DNA of 64,000 nt, from contig CALLKX010000009.1 in the NCBI GenBank assembly GCA_938083085.1, forward strand, positions 1-64,000. The letters run 5' to 3'. Below, piece by piece: positions 25,720 to 33,771 of this stretch. The notes beneath the pieces were generated by a model that was not told where the DNA came from, searched no databases, and saw only the letters and a list, made by a program, of their open reading frames with translations. The position numbers and the translations under genes are program-made. This DNA is from an uncultured bacterium (GTDB lineage: Bacteria; Planctomycetota; UBA1135; GCA-002686595). Numbering within the stretch: the stretch's first letter is position 1; each line of letters begins with the position of its first letter.

Positions 25720-28167
25720 TCAGTTCCCGATGGGTGGGAAGACCCGCGCGGGGTCTCTATCGACCCAGATCGTCGGGACGTCGTCGGTCCCCGCCGGCCC
25801 TGAAGGGTCGGTCGGGTTCGATGAGCCGAGAGCCCAGATGGCGCCCGACTGCAGCACCCGGACGACGCTGCCCGACTCGAAGGAGTTGTCGGCGCTCGCG
25901 CCATCGTCGATGAGGAAGCCGAGGAAGTTGTAGGCGCCAGAGAGAACCCCGGTGGTCCCGAACGCGAAGACGGCGAGGTCAGTGTGCCCCTCCGCGTTGC
26001 TCCGCTGGCCCGCGGCGATGAGGGTCCCGTCGGGGCCGATCGCGAGGGACCTCAGGCTGGTGTCCCGCCCGAAGTCGATCTCAGGGTTGTTGGTGGAGCC
26101 GTCGCGGAGGGTCACCACGCCGGTCCCGGTGGTCGGCGAGGAGAGGCTCCCCGCGAACGTGGTGTCGGCGTTGCCGTCGGGGAGGAGCCGCCAGAGCGCC
26201 GGCTGGTCGCGGATCATCGCGCCGCCGAAGGCGCCGGTCAGGGAGCCGGCGAGGACAAGGTTCGAGGCGCCGTCGAGGCTGGCCTCGCCGCAATGGGCGC
26301 CGTACGTCGCTCCGCCGAAGAACCGCAGGGGCTCCACGGTCCCGCCTCCGAAGCCCGCGACAGCGCCGCCCGAAGCGGGGTCGAGGGCGAGGATCCGGAT
26401 CCCACCGCCGGCGTGCCCGATCACGTAGAGCCGGTCGCTCCCGGCGACCACGCCTGAGGCGCCCTCGTTCCCGACCTCCGGGATCGCCGGCGCGTACACG
26501 ACCCCAGCCGCCCCGAAGCCCGGGTCGAGCGTCAGGTCCGAGAGCAGGCTCCACGTGGCGTAACTCCGGGCGCCAATGCCCTGAAAGCCCACGGCGACGT
26601 ACCCGCCGGAGGCCGTCGACGCCAGGTCGAGGACGGCCTGATCCGTGATCGAGGGGTTGGGCAGGTCCACGCGCGTCGACCCGCTCCCGTCGGGCGCCAC
26701 GCGCCACAGGGAAGCCTGAGAGAAGCCGCTGGAGGCGCTCGCGCGGGCCCAGCCACCGACGATGACGTCCCCCGTGATCCCGTCTAGCGCCAGGGACGTC
26801 GCCCCGCTCACGGCGAAGGGCGACACCTCGAGCACCCGGACTCCCGCGATACCGAAGTCCGGGTCCAGCCGCCCGTCGGGGAGGTTGGAGCCGACCTCGG
26901 ATGCGGGGCTCGCCCGGAAGCGGGCGACGAACGCCGTCGAGGGTGTGCCGCACCCGGGCTCCAGGCAGTTGTCGGTCCGCCAACCGCAGGCGAGGACCTC
27001 GCCGGAGGCCAGCTCCACCGCGTCGGAGATGAAGGCCCGCGCTCCCGCGCCCCCCAGCTCGGGGTGGTTCTTGATGTCGAGGAAGGCGCAGCCCCCGCCG
27101 AAGTATCGGGCGTCGAACGTGAACTGCGCGTCCGCCGAGTTGTTCGGCTGCGGGAGCACCGAGATCCGCAGGCTGTTGATGCCGCTCGTCTTCGGTGAGC
27201 AGTAGCTGAGGAAGTAGAAGCTGTTGGCGAGGTCCCTGACCTGGCCCCCGATCTGCTCGAAGGCGTCGGCCAGCTCACCGAACTCCGTCGCCGTGGCCGT
27301 CCCGTTGGGGCCGAGCGCCGCGAGCACCGCAGCGTCGTACTCCTGGCCCACGCCGATGGTGAACGCGGTGTGCTCCGTGCCCTCCGAGCTGACGCCCTCG
27401 ATGGCGTCCAGGGCGTCTTGAAGGGTGACCGCAGGCCCCGCTTGATGGGTCCCGTCCGTGAAGGTCACCAGGGTGAGGGACCGGTTCTCCACGCCGCTGT
27501 TGGCCGCGCTTGCGTCGACCTCGTCCAGCGCGCTGATGCCGTCCACCACCGCCCCATAGAGGTTGGTCGACGTGCTGAACGGCGGCTCGTCGTTCAGGGC
27601 GTCCACGGCCGCGAGCAGGAGCTCGCGGTCGTTGGAGAACCCGAAGTCGTAGCCTGAGATCTCATGGATCATCGGCGAGCCGTCGAACCAGCTGACCTTG
27701 ACGTAGTTCTCGGGCTCCGCGGTGACCGCCTCGATGAACTGCCGCGCTCCCTCCTGCACCTCGGCTGCGCCCGCCGACTGGACGCTGTTGCTCCGGTCGA
27801 GGACCAGGTGGAGGTAGGAGCGGAAGACCTGGGGCTGAGCCACCAGGCGCTGGGCGCTCTCCGTCTGGGAGACGAGCTGCTCGTTCTCGTAGACGTTGAA
27901 GTCCGCGCCGGCGAGGTCCGCCGCGGGCGAGCCGTCCCCCTCGGTGACCTTCAGGAAGACGCTGACCCTCCCAGGCAGGTCCACCCGCGCGTCCGGCGAG
28001 AGGGCTGTGACCCTCGCCGGAGTCCCGGCACCAGGCGCCTGGCTCCCGCCGTCGCCTCCTCCGCAAGCGGTCAGCGGCACCAGAGCGAGGGCCCCTGTGA
28101 GCAGCAGCCGGAGGGAGCGTGAGCGGCCGCGACGGGCCGCCTCGAGAGCAGTTTGGATCTTCGGCAT
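25720..28167 (-). CDS. vWA-domain lipoprotein with delta-60-type repeats
   Basis: An 815-residue surface lipoprotein. ATG 28167 is followed by Arg-rich MPKIQTALEAARRGRSRSLR and the lipobox LVPLTAC. A von Willebrand A domain occupies roughly residues 95-330; the metal site DxSxS is 'LDRSNS', with 'FTDGTH' as a later acidic corner. The C-terminal 450 residues consist of repeats with the D-x-x-FG-x-x-G pattern ('LDPDFGIAGVRVL', 'LDPGFGAAGVV'), matching uncharacterised delta-60 repeats that probably make a propeller-like fold. It probably binds a ligand or partner through the metal site outside the cell. It ends 39 bases from the barrel lipoprotein (convergent). Confidence 0.8.
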   Translation of the reverse strand: MPKIQTALEAARRGRSRSLRLLLTGALALVPLTACGGGDGGSQAPGAGTPARVTALSPDARVDLPGRVSVFLKVTEGDGSPAADLAGADFNVYENEQLVSQTESAQRLVAQPQVFRSYLHLVLDRSNSVQSAGAAEVQEGARQFIEAVTAEPENYVKVSWFDGSPMIHEISGYDFGFSNDRELLLAAVDALNDEPPFSTSTNLYGAVVDGISALDEVDASAANSGVENRSLTLVTFTDGTHQAGPAVTLQDALDAIEGVSSEGTEHTAFTIGVGQEYDAAVLAALGPNGTATATEFGELADAFEQIGGQVRDLANSFYFLSYCSPKTSGINSLRISVLPQPNNSADAQFTFDARYFGGGCAFLDIKNHPELGGAGARAFISDAVELASGEVLACGWRTDNCLEPGCGTPSTAFVARFRASPASEVGSNLPDGRLDPDFGIAGVRVLEVSPFAVSGATSLALDGITGDVIVGGWARASASSGFSQASLWRVAPDGSGSTRVDLPNPSITDQAVLDLASTASGGYVAVGFQGIGARSYATWSLLSDLTLDPGFGAAGVVYAPAIPEVGNEGASGVVAGSDRLYVIGHAGGGIRILALDPASGGAVAGFGGGTVEPLRFFGGATYGAHCGEASLDGASNLVLAGSLTGAFGGAMIRDQPALWRLLPDGNADTTFAGSLSSPTTGTGVVTLRDGSTNNPEIDFGRDTSLRSLAIGPDGTLIAAGQRSNAEGHTDLAVFAFGTTGVLSGAYNFLGFLIDDGASADNSFESGSVVRVLQSGAIWALGSSNPTDPSGPAGTDDVPTIWVDRDPARVFPPIGN

Positions 28168-28413
28168 GGTGGGAATCCCACGGAACGCCGAGGACCCCCC
28201 CCCGGCCCCGCGCGGGCTGCCAAGACTGTGGAGAAGTGCGGGGGGGAGACTCAAGGGAAGTCCCCCATCGTCCTCGTATCCTTCGCGGTCGACCCGGAGC
28301 TCACCCATCACCTCGGAGCCCTCGCCCCCCCCAATCGAGCGTCGGGCCCGTGTGGAAGAGCCTGGTGGGAAGAGCCGTTTGGGAAGAACCGGCTGCACCG
28401 CCCCTTCGCGCCG

Positions 28414-29532
28414 CTAGCCCTGGTCCAGGGCCTCGCGGAGCGCCGCGAGGCAGAGCTTCACGTTGCGCTCCGTGGAGCCGGCGCCCATGAGGCCGACGCG
28501 CCAGGTGTTGCCCTTCATCGGGCCGAGGCCGCCGCCGATCTCGAGGCCGTAGTGCTGGAGCAGGTGCCCCCGGACCGCGGCGTCGTCGACCCCCTCGGGA
28601 ATGGCGACGGTGGTCAGCGGTGCGAGCCGCTCCGCCTCCGGCACCCTGGGGGCGAGCCCGAGCGGCGCGAGCCCCGCGCAGAACATCTCGGAGTGGCGGC
28701 GATGGCGCTCGAAGCGGGCGTCGAGCCCCTCCTCGAGCACCAGCCTCAGGGCCTCGTGCAACCCATAGAGCATGTTGATGGGCGCGGTGTGGTGGTAGCT
28801 GCGCTCCTCACCCCAGTAGCCCTGAATCAGGGAGAGGTCCAGGTACCAGGACTGCACGGGCGTCTTGCGCGCCCGCATCTTCTCCACGGCGCGCGGCGAG
28901 AAGGTGACCGGCGCGAGCCCAGGAGGACAGGAGAGGCACTTCTGGGTGCCCGAATACGCCGCGTCGACGCGCCAGCCGTCGATCTCGACGGCGTGCCCGG
29001 CGAGGGAGGTGACGCAGTCAATGAGCAGCAGCGCGCCGAGCTCGTCAGCGAGCTCTCGCACCGGCGGAATCGGCTGAAGGACCCCGGTGGACGTCTCGGC
29101 ATGGACGACGGCCACGAGGTCGTAGCGAGCGTGCTCCGCACCCGCACGGAGCATGTCGGCCTCGAAGGCACGGCCCCACTCACCCTTCACCTCCGTCACC
29201 TCGGCGCCGCACCGGCGAGCGACCTCGGCCATGCGCGTCCCGAACACGCCGTTCACCCCGACGAGCACTCGATCGCCGGGCTCGAGGAGGTTGACCATGC
29301 ACGTCTCCATGCCCGCCGAGCCGGTCCCCGACATGGGCATGGTCAGCTGGTTCTCCGTCCGGAAGACCGAGCGGAGCATCCCGCCGATTTCGTCCATGAC
29401 CCCGAGGAACTCCGGGTCGAGGTGCCCGAGCGTCGGACGGGCCATGGCGGCGAGCACCGCGTCGTCCACGTCGGAGGGGCCAGGTCCCATGAGGACACGG
29501 CGCGAGGGGGTCAGGCTGCTGGGGAGGGACAT
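28414..29532 (-). CDS. Class V aminotransferase (alanine-glyoxylate/serine-pyruvate type)
   Basis: A 372-residue PLP enzyme, cytoplasmic. I start at ATG 29532 ([22 protein letters not shown]); an in-frame ATG nine codons upstream is possible. The 'GPGPS' N-terminal motif, '[11 protein letters not shown]', 'HAETSTGV' and '[12 protein letters not shown]' follow the family order, and the Schiff-base lysine is Lys198 in '[13 protein letters not shown]'. '[17 protein letters not shown]' is also characteristic. It should convert glyoxylate and alanine (or serine and pyruvate), linking photorespiratory-like or serine metabolism. No pathway neighbours are present. Confidence 0.92.
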   Translation of the reverse strand: MSLPSSLTPSRRVLMGPGPSDVDDAVLAAMARPTLGHLDPEFLGVMDEIGGMLRSVFRTENQLTMPMSGTGSAGMETCMVNLLEPGDRVLVGVNGVFGTRMAEVARRCGAEVTEVKGEWGRAFEADMLRAGAEHARYDLVAVVHAETSTGVLQPIPPVRELADELGALLLIDCVTSLAGHAVEIDGWRVDAAYSGTQKCLSCPPGLAPVTFSPRAVEKMRARKTPVQSWYLDLSLIQGYWGEERSYHHTAPINMLYGLHEALRLVLEEGLDARFERHRRHSEMFCAGLAPLGLAPRVPEAERLAPLTTVAIPEGVDDAAVRGHLLQHYGLEIGGGLGPMKGNTWRVGLMGAGSTERNVKLCLAALREALDQG

Positions 29533-30119
29533 GTTCAGGCGCGGCTGGGACAGGGGCAATGAGGGCTCGCCGGGGCACCCCGGGTCACCGCTGACATCTT
29601 CGGGCCCTGGAAGCTGCCGTCCACCTCGCGCAGGTCACTTCCGCGGGTTTGGCGCCCGGCAGTGGCCGTGGTGAAGGTGGCGACACAAGGCGTGGCGTAC
29701 CGGGGCTGCCCCCGAGGAGGGCGGGACGTACTGGGCGCGGTGTCAAAGCGGCACGGGGCCACGCCGCACAGAATCCGAGCAGCATTGGGACGAGAGCGGT
29801 GCGGCGGAGAGGACCGCAGCGGAGGACCGCGACAACCGCGGGCTCAGCGGCGACGAACGTGCCGGAGACGTGCTCCGCGACGAGGCCCCCGCGGCGCCCA
29901 CGGCCTTGGATGGACCTGGGGGCAGCCGCCCCGGGAGCCCGGAGGAGCACATGCGAGGGGTCGGTCCGGGTGCCCCAGAGCGATGCACGACCCCTGCTCC
30001 AGGGCGCCTGAGCCTGCCCAGGCGAGAGGTGCGGCAGCAATTGGCCGGGCTTGAAGTACGCTCGATGTAAGGCAGCCATCCTGGCTGCGCTGCTCAGACG
30101 GCCCCCTTCCCCAGACCTC
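29533..30119. other. Long intergenic stretch, nothing recognised
   Basis: About 590 bases separate the divergent aminotransferase and the secreted-protein gene. Open frames on both strands have Arg/Pro/Gly-rich translations without signal peptides or motifs, so I call none. Around 30041-30069 (ttggcc...gatgta) there is a weak promoter-like pair for the plus-strand gene. No structured RNA pattern was recognised. Confidence 0.4.
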
Positions 30120-31190
30120 ATGTCCCGCTTGATCTCACTTGCCGCCATGGCGGCGTTCACGGCTTCCTTCGGCCAGGCCCAGCAACAGTCGATCTTCGTC
30201 GACATCGGTTCCGCCACTGCTGGCGCCGGGGCTCCCTCGGGCACCTTCGGAGGCGCCGCAGGCGCCCCCGGGCAATGGAACGTGTTCGATCTCGACAGCG
30301 TGGCCGGCCCCGTCACGGTCTCACCGCCGCTCAACGACATCACCGGCAACCCGACCGGTGTGACGTTGACCTGGGATGGACTCACCGTCACGCCGCTCAG
30401 CCTCTTCTTCGACGAGGCCTGCTCCATCGGTGATGACCAGGCCCTGATGGATGACTGCGGCTACGTCGGCGGTCCGAGCCAGTTCCGGTTCGATGGCCTC
30501 AACCAGGGCACCTACACCGTCATCACCTACGCCATGGCGCCGGACAGCGCGGCGTTCCTCACCAACGTCGCGGTCCAGGGGTCCGTCGATCCGGCACAGG
30601 ACGTCGGCGGGGACTTCTGCCTCGGCTACGTGCTCGGTGTCACCCACGCCGAACACGTCGTCGCCGTCGGAGCTGGGCAGCCCCTCATCGTCGACATCTC
30701 GGTGACCACCTCGTTTGACAGCATCAACGGGATCCAGATCTTCCCCGGATCGGGTCCGAGCTTCGGGACGAGCTACTGCGGGCCCGCGGTGACCAACTCC
30801 TCCGGGTCACCCGCGGAGGTCAGCGTCAGCGGTTCCCCGGCCGTCGCCTTGAACGACCTGACCCTCGTGTGCAGCTCCATGCCCATGAACTCGTTCGGCT
30901 TCTTCCTCGTGAGTCAGACCCAGGGCTTCGTGGCCAACCCCGGCGGAAGCCAGGGCAGCCTCTGCCTCGGCGGCGCCATCGGTCGCTACGTCGGACCCGG
31001 TCAAATCCTGAACTCCGGCTCGGCGGGCGAGATCATGCTCCCCGCGGACCTCACGATGATCCCGAGCCCCACCGGCTTCATCACGGCGGCTCCCGGTGAC
31101 GTCTTCAACTTCACGACCTGGTTCCGCGACTCGTCCATGGGCACCGCGACCTCGAACTTCTCCCAGGGCATCGAGGTGACGTTCCAGTAG
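30120..31190 (+). CDS. Secreted protein with a C-terminal module shared with the metzincin
   Basis: A 356-residue exported protein. ATG 30120 begins a signal peptide (MSRLISLAAMAAFTASFGQA). The N-terminal 215 residues are beta-rich and Gly/Asp-rich, resembling a jelly-roll/carbohydrate-binding fold ('DGLNQGTYTVITYAMAPDS'). From about residue 218 (SYCGPAVTNSSGSPAEV) a module follows with 'NDLTLVCSSMP', 'ANPGGSQGSLCLGGAIGRY', 'FNFTTWFRDSSMG' and 'SNFSQGIEVTF' at the end. The same landmarks occur in the last 150 residues of the metzincin at 605-2476. The module has conserved Cys residues. It may be a cell-surface anchoring or secretion signal domain, but that is inference. A bidirectional hairpin lies downstream. 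Confidence 0.8.
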   Translation: MSRLISLAAMAAFTASFGQAQQQSIFVDIGSATAGAGAPSGTFGGAAGAPGQWNVFDLDSVAGPVTVSPPLNDITGNPTGVTLTWDGLTVTPLSLFFDEACSIGDDQALMDDCGYVGGPSQFRFDGLNQGTYTVITYAMAPDSAAFLTNVAVQGSVDPAQDVGGDFCLGYVLGVTHAEHVVAVGAGQPLIVDISVTTSFDSINGIQIFPGSGPSFGTSYCGPAVTNSSGSPAEVSVSGSPAVALNDLTLVCSSMPMNSFGFFLVSQTQGFVANPGGSQGSLCLGGAIGRYVGPGQILNSGSAGEIMLPADLTMIPSPTGFITAAPGDVFNFTTWFRDSSMGTATSNFSQGIEVTFQ

Positions 31191-31256
31191 GCAGCGTCAC
31201 GAGCGGGCGCAAGCCCCTCGACCGGCCAGTGCCCCGCGCGGGCAGAGGCCCAATGA

Positions 31257-31290
31257 AGGAGGCCCCACGGCATGCGCCGCGGGGCCTCCT
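31257..31290. terminator. Bidirectional terminator hairpin
   Basis: aggaggcccc (31257-31266) pairs perfectly with ggggcctcct (31281-31290), with a smaller cgg/ccg stem inside. It lies between the convergent secreted-protein gene and the selenoprotein gene, followed by cctcg in the plus direction. Confidence 0.6.
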
Positions 31291-31324
31291 CCTCGATGCG
31301 GCGCCGCGAACGGCGCCGGGGGCA

Positions 31325-31669
31325 TCAGAGCGTCGCCGAGAAGCGCGTGCCCTCGAAGGCGCCAATCAGCGCCTTGGGGTCAACGTTCGCTCCTGCGCAG
31401 TCGACCGTGGCGGTCTTCTTGTCGTAGTCCACCACGACGTCGGACTCTTCAATTCCATCGAGCTCAGCAAGTGCAGACCGCACTTGCGGGGGGCAGCCCG
31501 CGCCTCATGTCATGCCCGTGAGCCGAAGCGTCACGGTCTGGGCTTTAGCGACGCCCATGTCGGCGGCGTTGCCGTCGGCCGGGGCGGTCGTCGTATCGAT
31601 TTCGGTGGTCTCGGCCGTGCAGGCCACAAGGCCAAGCGCGAGCACCGCGGGGAGGAGGGTCTTGAACAT
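31325..31669 (-). CDS. Selenocysteine-containing HMA-domain lipoprotein (in-frame TGA at codon 55)
   Basis: A 114-residue lipoprotein if TGA at 31505-31507 is read as selenocysteine. ATG 31669 gives the signal MFKTLLPAVLALGLVAC with the lipidated Cys17, then a Thr/Ala/Asp linker. The heavy-metal-associated domain begins 'VTLRLTGMT', the in-frame TGA (codon 55) stands exactly where HMA proteins have the first Cys of the GMTC motif, and Gly-Ala-Gly-Cys59 follows. Downstream of TGA the same frame continues with a full HMA pattern: PPQVRSALAELDGI, VVVDYDKKTATV, VDPKALIGAF and FSATL, ending at TGA 31325-31327. A hairpin resembling the fdhF SECIS lies 25 bases after the TGA (31467-31487). Ordinary reading gives only a 54-residue truncated product. 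A periplasmic metal chaperone or mercury/copper-binding role is likely; sequencing error or decay is the alternative. Confidence 0.85.
31467..31487 (-). promoter_or_regulatory. Candidate bacterial SECIS hairpin
   Basis: On the minus strand, gcaagtgc-ggtct-gcacttgc forms a perfect 8-bp stem with a five-base loop. The loop GGUCU and its flanking UGC/GCA base pairs match the core of E. coli fdhF SECIS (UGC-AGGUCU-GCA). The loop begins 25 bases after the TGA, within the 16-37 range usual for bacterial SECIS elements. It lies in coding sequence (PQVRSALA). Confidence 0.8.
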
Positions 31670-31787
31670 GTTGATCTGGGTGATGGTGACTGTGCCCGCA
31701 TAGTGTAGCCAAAGTCGGCCGGCCCCCGCATGTCGGCAAGAGTGCGCCCACCCCCTCCCTGCCTGGCTCCCCCCTGAGCCGTCCGCC

Positions 31788-32462
31788 ATGATGCCCCGAG
31801 ACCTGGAAGGCCGGATTCTGCTCGAAGCGGGAACTCTCCTCGTCATCGACAAGCCCCCCGGCCTCCCGTCCACTGGCCGCAGCCTGGACGATGACGATTG
31901 CCTCCAGCACGCGGTGATCCAGCGCGCCGGAGGCATGGTCTGGGCGGTCCACCAGCTCGACGCCGACACCAGCGGAGTCAATGTGTTCACCACAGAGAGG
32001 CGCCAGGTCGCCGCCCTGAAGGAGGCGATGTCCGCGCCCTCAGCGCGAAAGCACTACCTCGCCATGGTCCACGGGCGCCCCACCTGGGAGACCCAGATCG
32101 TCACCGACCCCATCGGGATGGTGGACGGCACCAGCCTGGGGGTCACGACCAAAGGACGCTCGGCGCACACGGAGATCGAGGTCCTCGACCGGGGTCCGGA
32201 ACATTCCCTGCTGCGCGTCAGGATCCTGACGGGGAGGACCCACCAGATCCGGATCCACGCCGCACACCTGGGCCACCCGATCATCGGGGAGGAGTGGTAC
32301 CGCTCCCCCCCATGTACGCTGCATCCCCGCCAGGCCCTCCACGCGAGCCGACTCACCCTCAAGGACCATCCCCGCCTCGACGTGGCGGCGCCGATCCCCG
32401 ACGATCTCAAGCGGCTCGCCAGCGCGATCGGCCTCCGCCTGGACCGCGCCGAGCCACGCTGA
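31788..32462 (+). CDS. RluA-family pseudouridine synthase, variant active site
   Basis: A 224-residue RNA pseudouridylate synthase, converting uridine to pseudouridine in rRNA or tRNA. The RluA core is present: 'LLVIDKPPGLPSTG', the catalytic Asp58 in 'VHQLDADTSG', and the C-terminal 'GRTHQIRIHAAHLGHPIIGE'. In almost all RluA members the motif reads HRLD; here the Arg is Gln56 and the usual charged residue after Asp58 is Ala. Asp58, Tyr and the Ile/Leu core are kept, so activity is likely but specificity may differ. No S4 domain is present at the N-terminus. It starts at ATG 31788 (a second ATG follows directly) and is divergent from the selenoprotein gene. Confidence 0.88.
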   Translation: MMPRDLEGRILLEAGTLLVIDKPPGLPSTGRSLDDDDCLQHAVIQRAGGMVWAVHQLDADTSGVNVFTTERRQVAALKEAMSAPSARKHYLAMVHGRPTWETQIVTDPIGMVDGTSLGVTTKGRSAHTEIEVLDRGPEHSLLRVRILTGRTHQIRIHAAHLGHPIIGEEWYRSPPCTLHPRQALHASRLTLKDHPRLDVAAPIPDDLKRLASAIGLRLDRAEPR

Positions 32463-32538
32463 CCCCTCTGGCTCCGCATCGGTCCGGGCGCGCCGGGCGA
32501 ACCTCCCCGCGCGGCCGCTCTGCGTCCCCTCCCGTCCC

Positions 32539-33771
32539 ATGAACCAGCACTCTCGATCCCGAGCCGCAGCGCTCATCGTCGTCTCCCTCGCTGCGAGTTG
32601 CGCGCCAGAGCCTCCGCAGAGTGCGAGACCAGGGCAAGGCGGAGCCGAGCGATCCGCCCCCGTCGAGGTCGCTGACATCGAGGTCGGCGCCCTGACCGAG
32701 CGGCGAGTCTTCACCGGGACTCTCGAGGCATCGGCCGAGGTGATCGTCGCGCCGCGCGTCGCCGGAAACGTCGAGCGTCTCTCCGTGGACATCGGGGACC
32801 CCGTCGAGAACGGCCAGGTCATCGCGTGGATCGACGACGATGAGCTGGTCCAAGCCGTGGCCCAGGCCGAGGCGGACCAGGCCGTCGGTCGAGCCACCGT
32901 GGAAGAGGCCGAGGCCTCAGCGAATCTGGCGAAGCGGGTCCTGGCGCGCCAGGCTCAACTCCAGCAGGAGGGCATCGCGTCCTCGGCCGAGCTGGAGAGC
33001 GCCGAGGCCGCCAACGCCGCCAGTCGAGCCATGGTCGCCGTCGCGAAGGCCAGGGTCGTACGCAGCGAGGCCTCCCTCGCGACAGCGCGCGTGCGCCTGG
33101 GTCAGACGCGGATCGTGGCCGAGTGGGAGGCGCCCGCCGCTTCGATCCACAAGGACCGCCCCGCCGGCGACGGCTCGGGGACGCCAGCGGGTCCCTTCAG
33201 GTACATCGCCGAGCGCTTCGTCGACGTGGGCTCGATCGTCAACTCCAGCACGCCGATCCTCTCGCTCGTCGCGCTTGACCCCATCGTGGCCGTGATCTTC
33301 GTCCCCGAGCGCGACTTCTCGAGGCTCGCCGTGGACCAGCGAGCGAGCTTCACGACCGACGCCTATCCGGGCCAGTCCTTCGAGGGGCGCGTGGCGCGCA
33401 TCGCGCCCGTCTTTCGGAGGAGCACCCGGCAGGTTCGTGTCGAGCTCGAGGTCGACAACGCTGACCTGCGGCTCCGACCCGGGATGTTCGTCCGCGCCAC
33501 GCTCGAGCTCGACCATGCGGAAGGCGCGACCATCGTGCCCGTGGACGCCCTGACGGCGCGCGACGGAATCGAGGGCGTCTTTGTCCTCCCGCGCGGCGCG
33601 AAGACCGTCCGCTGGGCCCCGGTCCAACGCGGCTTGCAAGAGGACGGCAGGGTCCAGGTCTCAGGCGACGGGCTCTCCGGCGGGGTCGTGGTCCTCGGGC
33701 AAGAACTCTGCGATGACGGCAGCGAGGTGAGCGTGTTTAGTGCCGTGCCCAACGCCAACGGCGGGCGATGA
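32539..33771 (+). CDS. RND efflux periplasmic adaptor (membrane fusion protein), lipoprotein
   Basis: A 410-residue AcrA/MdtA-type adaptor that links an inner-membrane RND pump to an outer-membrane channel. ATG 32539 opens a lipoprotein signal ([21 protein letters not shown]) with Cys21. The biotinyl-lipoyl-like half ('[33 protein letters not shown]') is followed by a coiled-coil region of Ala/Glu-rich heptads, the second lipoyl half and a beta-barrel ('[22 protein letters not shown]'). '[12 protein letters not shown]' is a typical late motif. Its stop overlaps the pump start by four bases (ATGA). No outer-membrane TolC-like gene lies next to it. Confidence 0.93.
   Translation: MNQHSRSRAAALIVVSLAASCAPEPPQSARPGQGGAERSAPVEVADIEVGALTERRVFTGTLEASAEVIVAPRVAGNVERLSVDIGDPVENGQVIAWIDDDELVQAVAQAEADQAVGRATVEEAEASANLAKRVLARQAQLQQEGIASSAELESAEAANAASRAMVAVAKARVVRSEASLATARVRLGQTRIVAEWEAPAASIHKDRPAGDGSGTPAGPFRYIAERFVDVGSIVNSSTPILSLVALDPIVAVIFVPERDFSRLAVDQRASFTTDAYPGQSFEGRVARIAPVFRRSTRQVRVELEVDNADLRLRPGMFVRATLELDHAEGATIVPVDALTARDGIEGVFVLPRGAKTVRWAPVQRGLQEDGRVQVSGDGLSGGVVVLGQELCDDGSEVSVFSAVPNANGGR

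Noticed and set aside
29585-30427. Minus-strand open frame of 280 residues across the intergenic stretch
   Set aside because: Ser/Pro/Arg-rich with no motif; it overlaps the signal peptide region of the real plus-strand gene.
31505-31993. Separate minus-strand gene ending at the TGA at 31505
   Set aside because: Its first part is antisense to the RluA-like gene, and only the last 54 codons are real. They are the N-terminal half of the proposed selenoprotein, not a complete gene.
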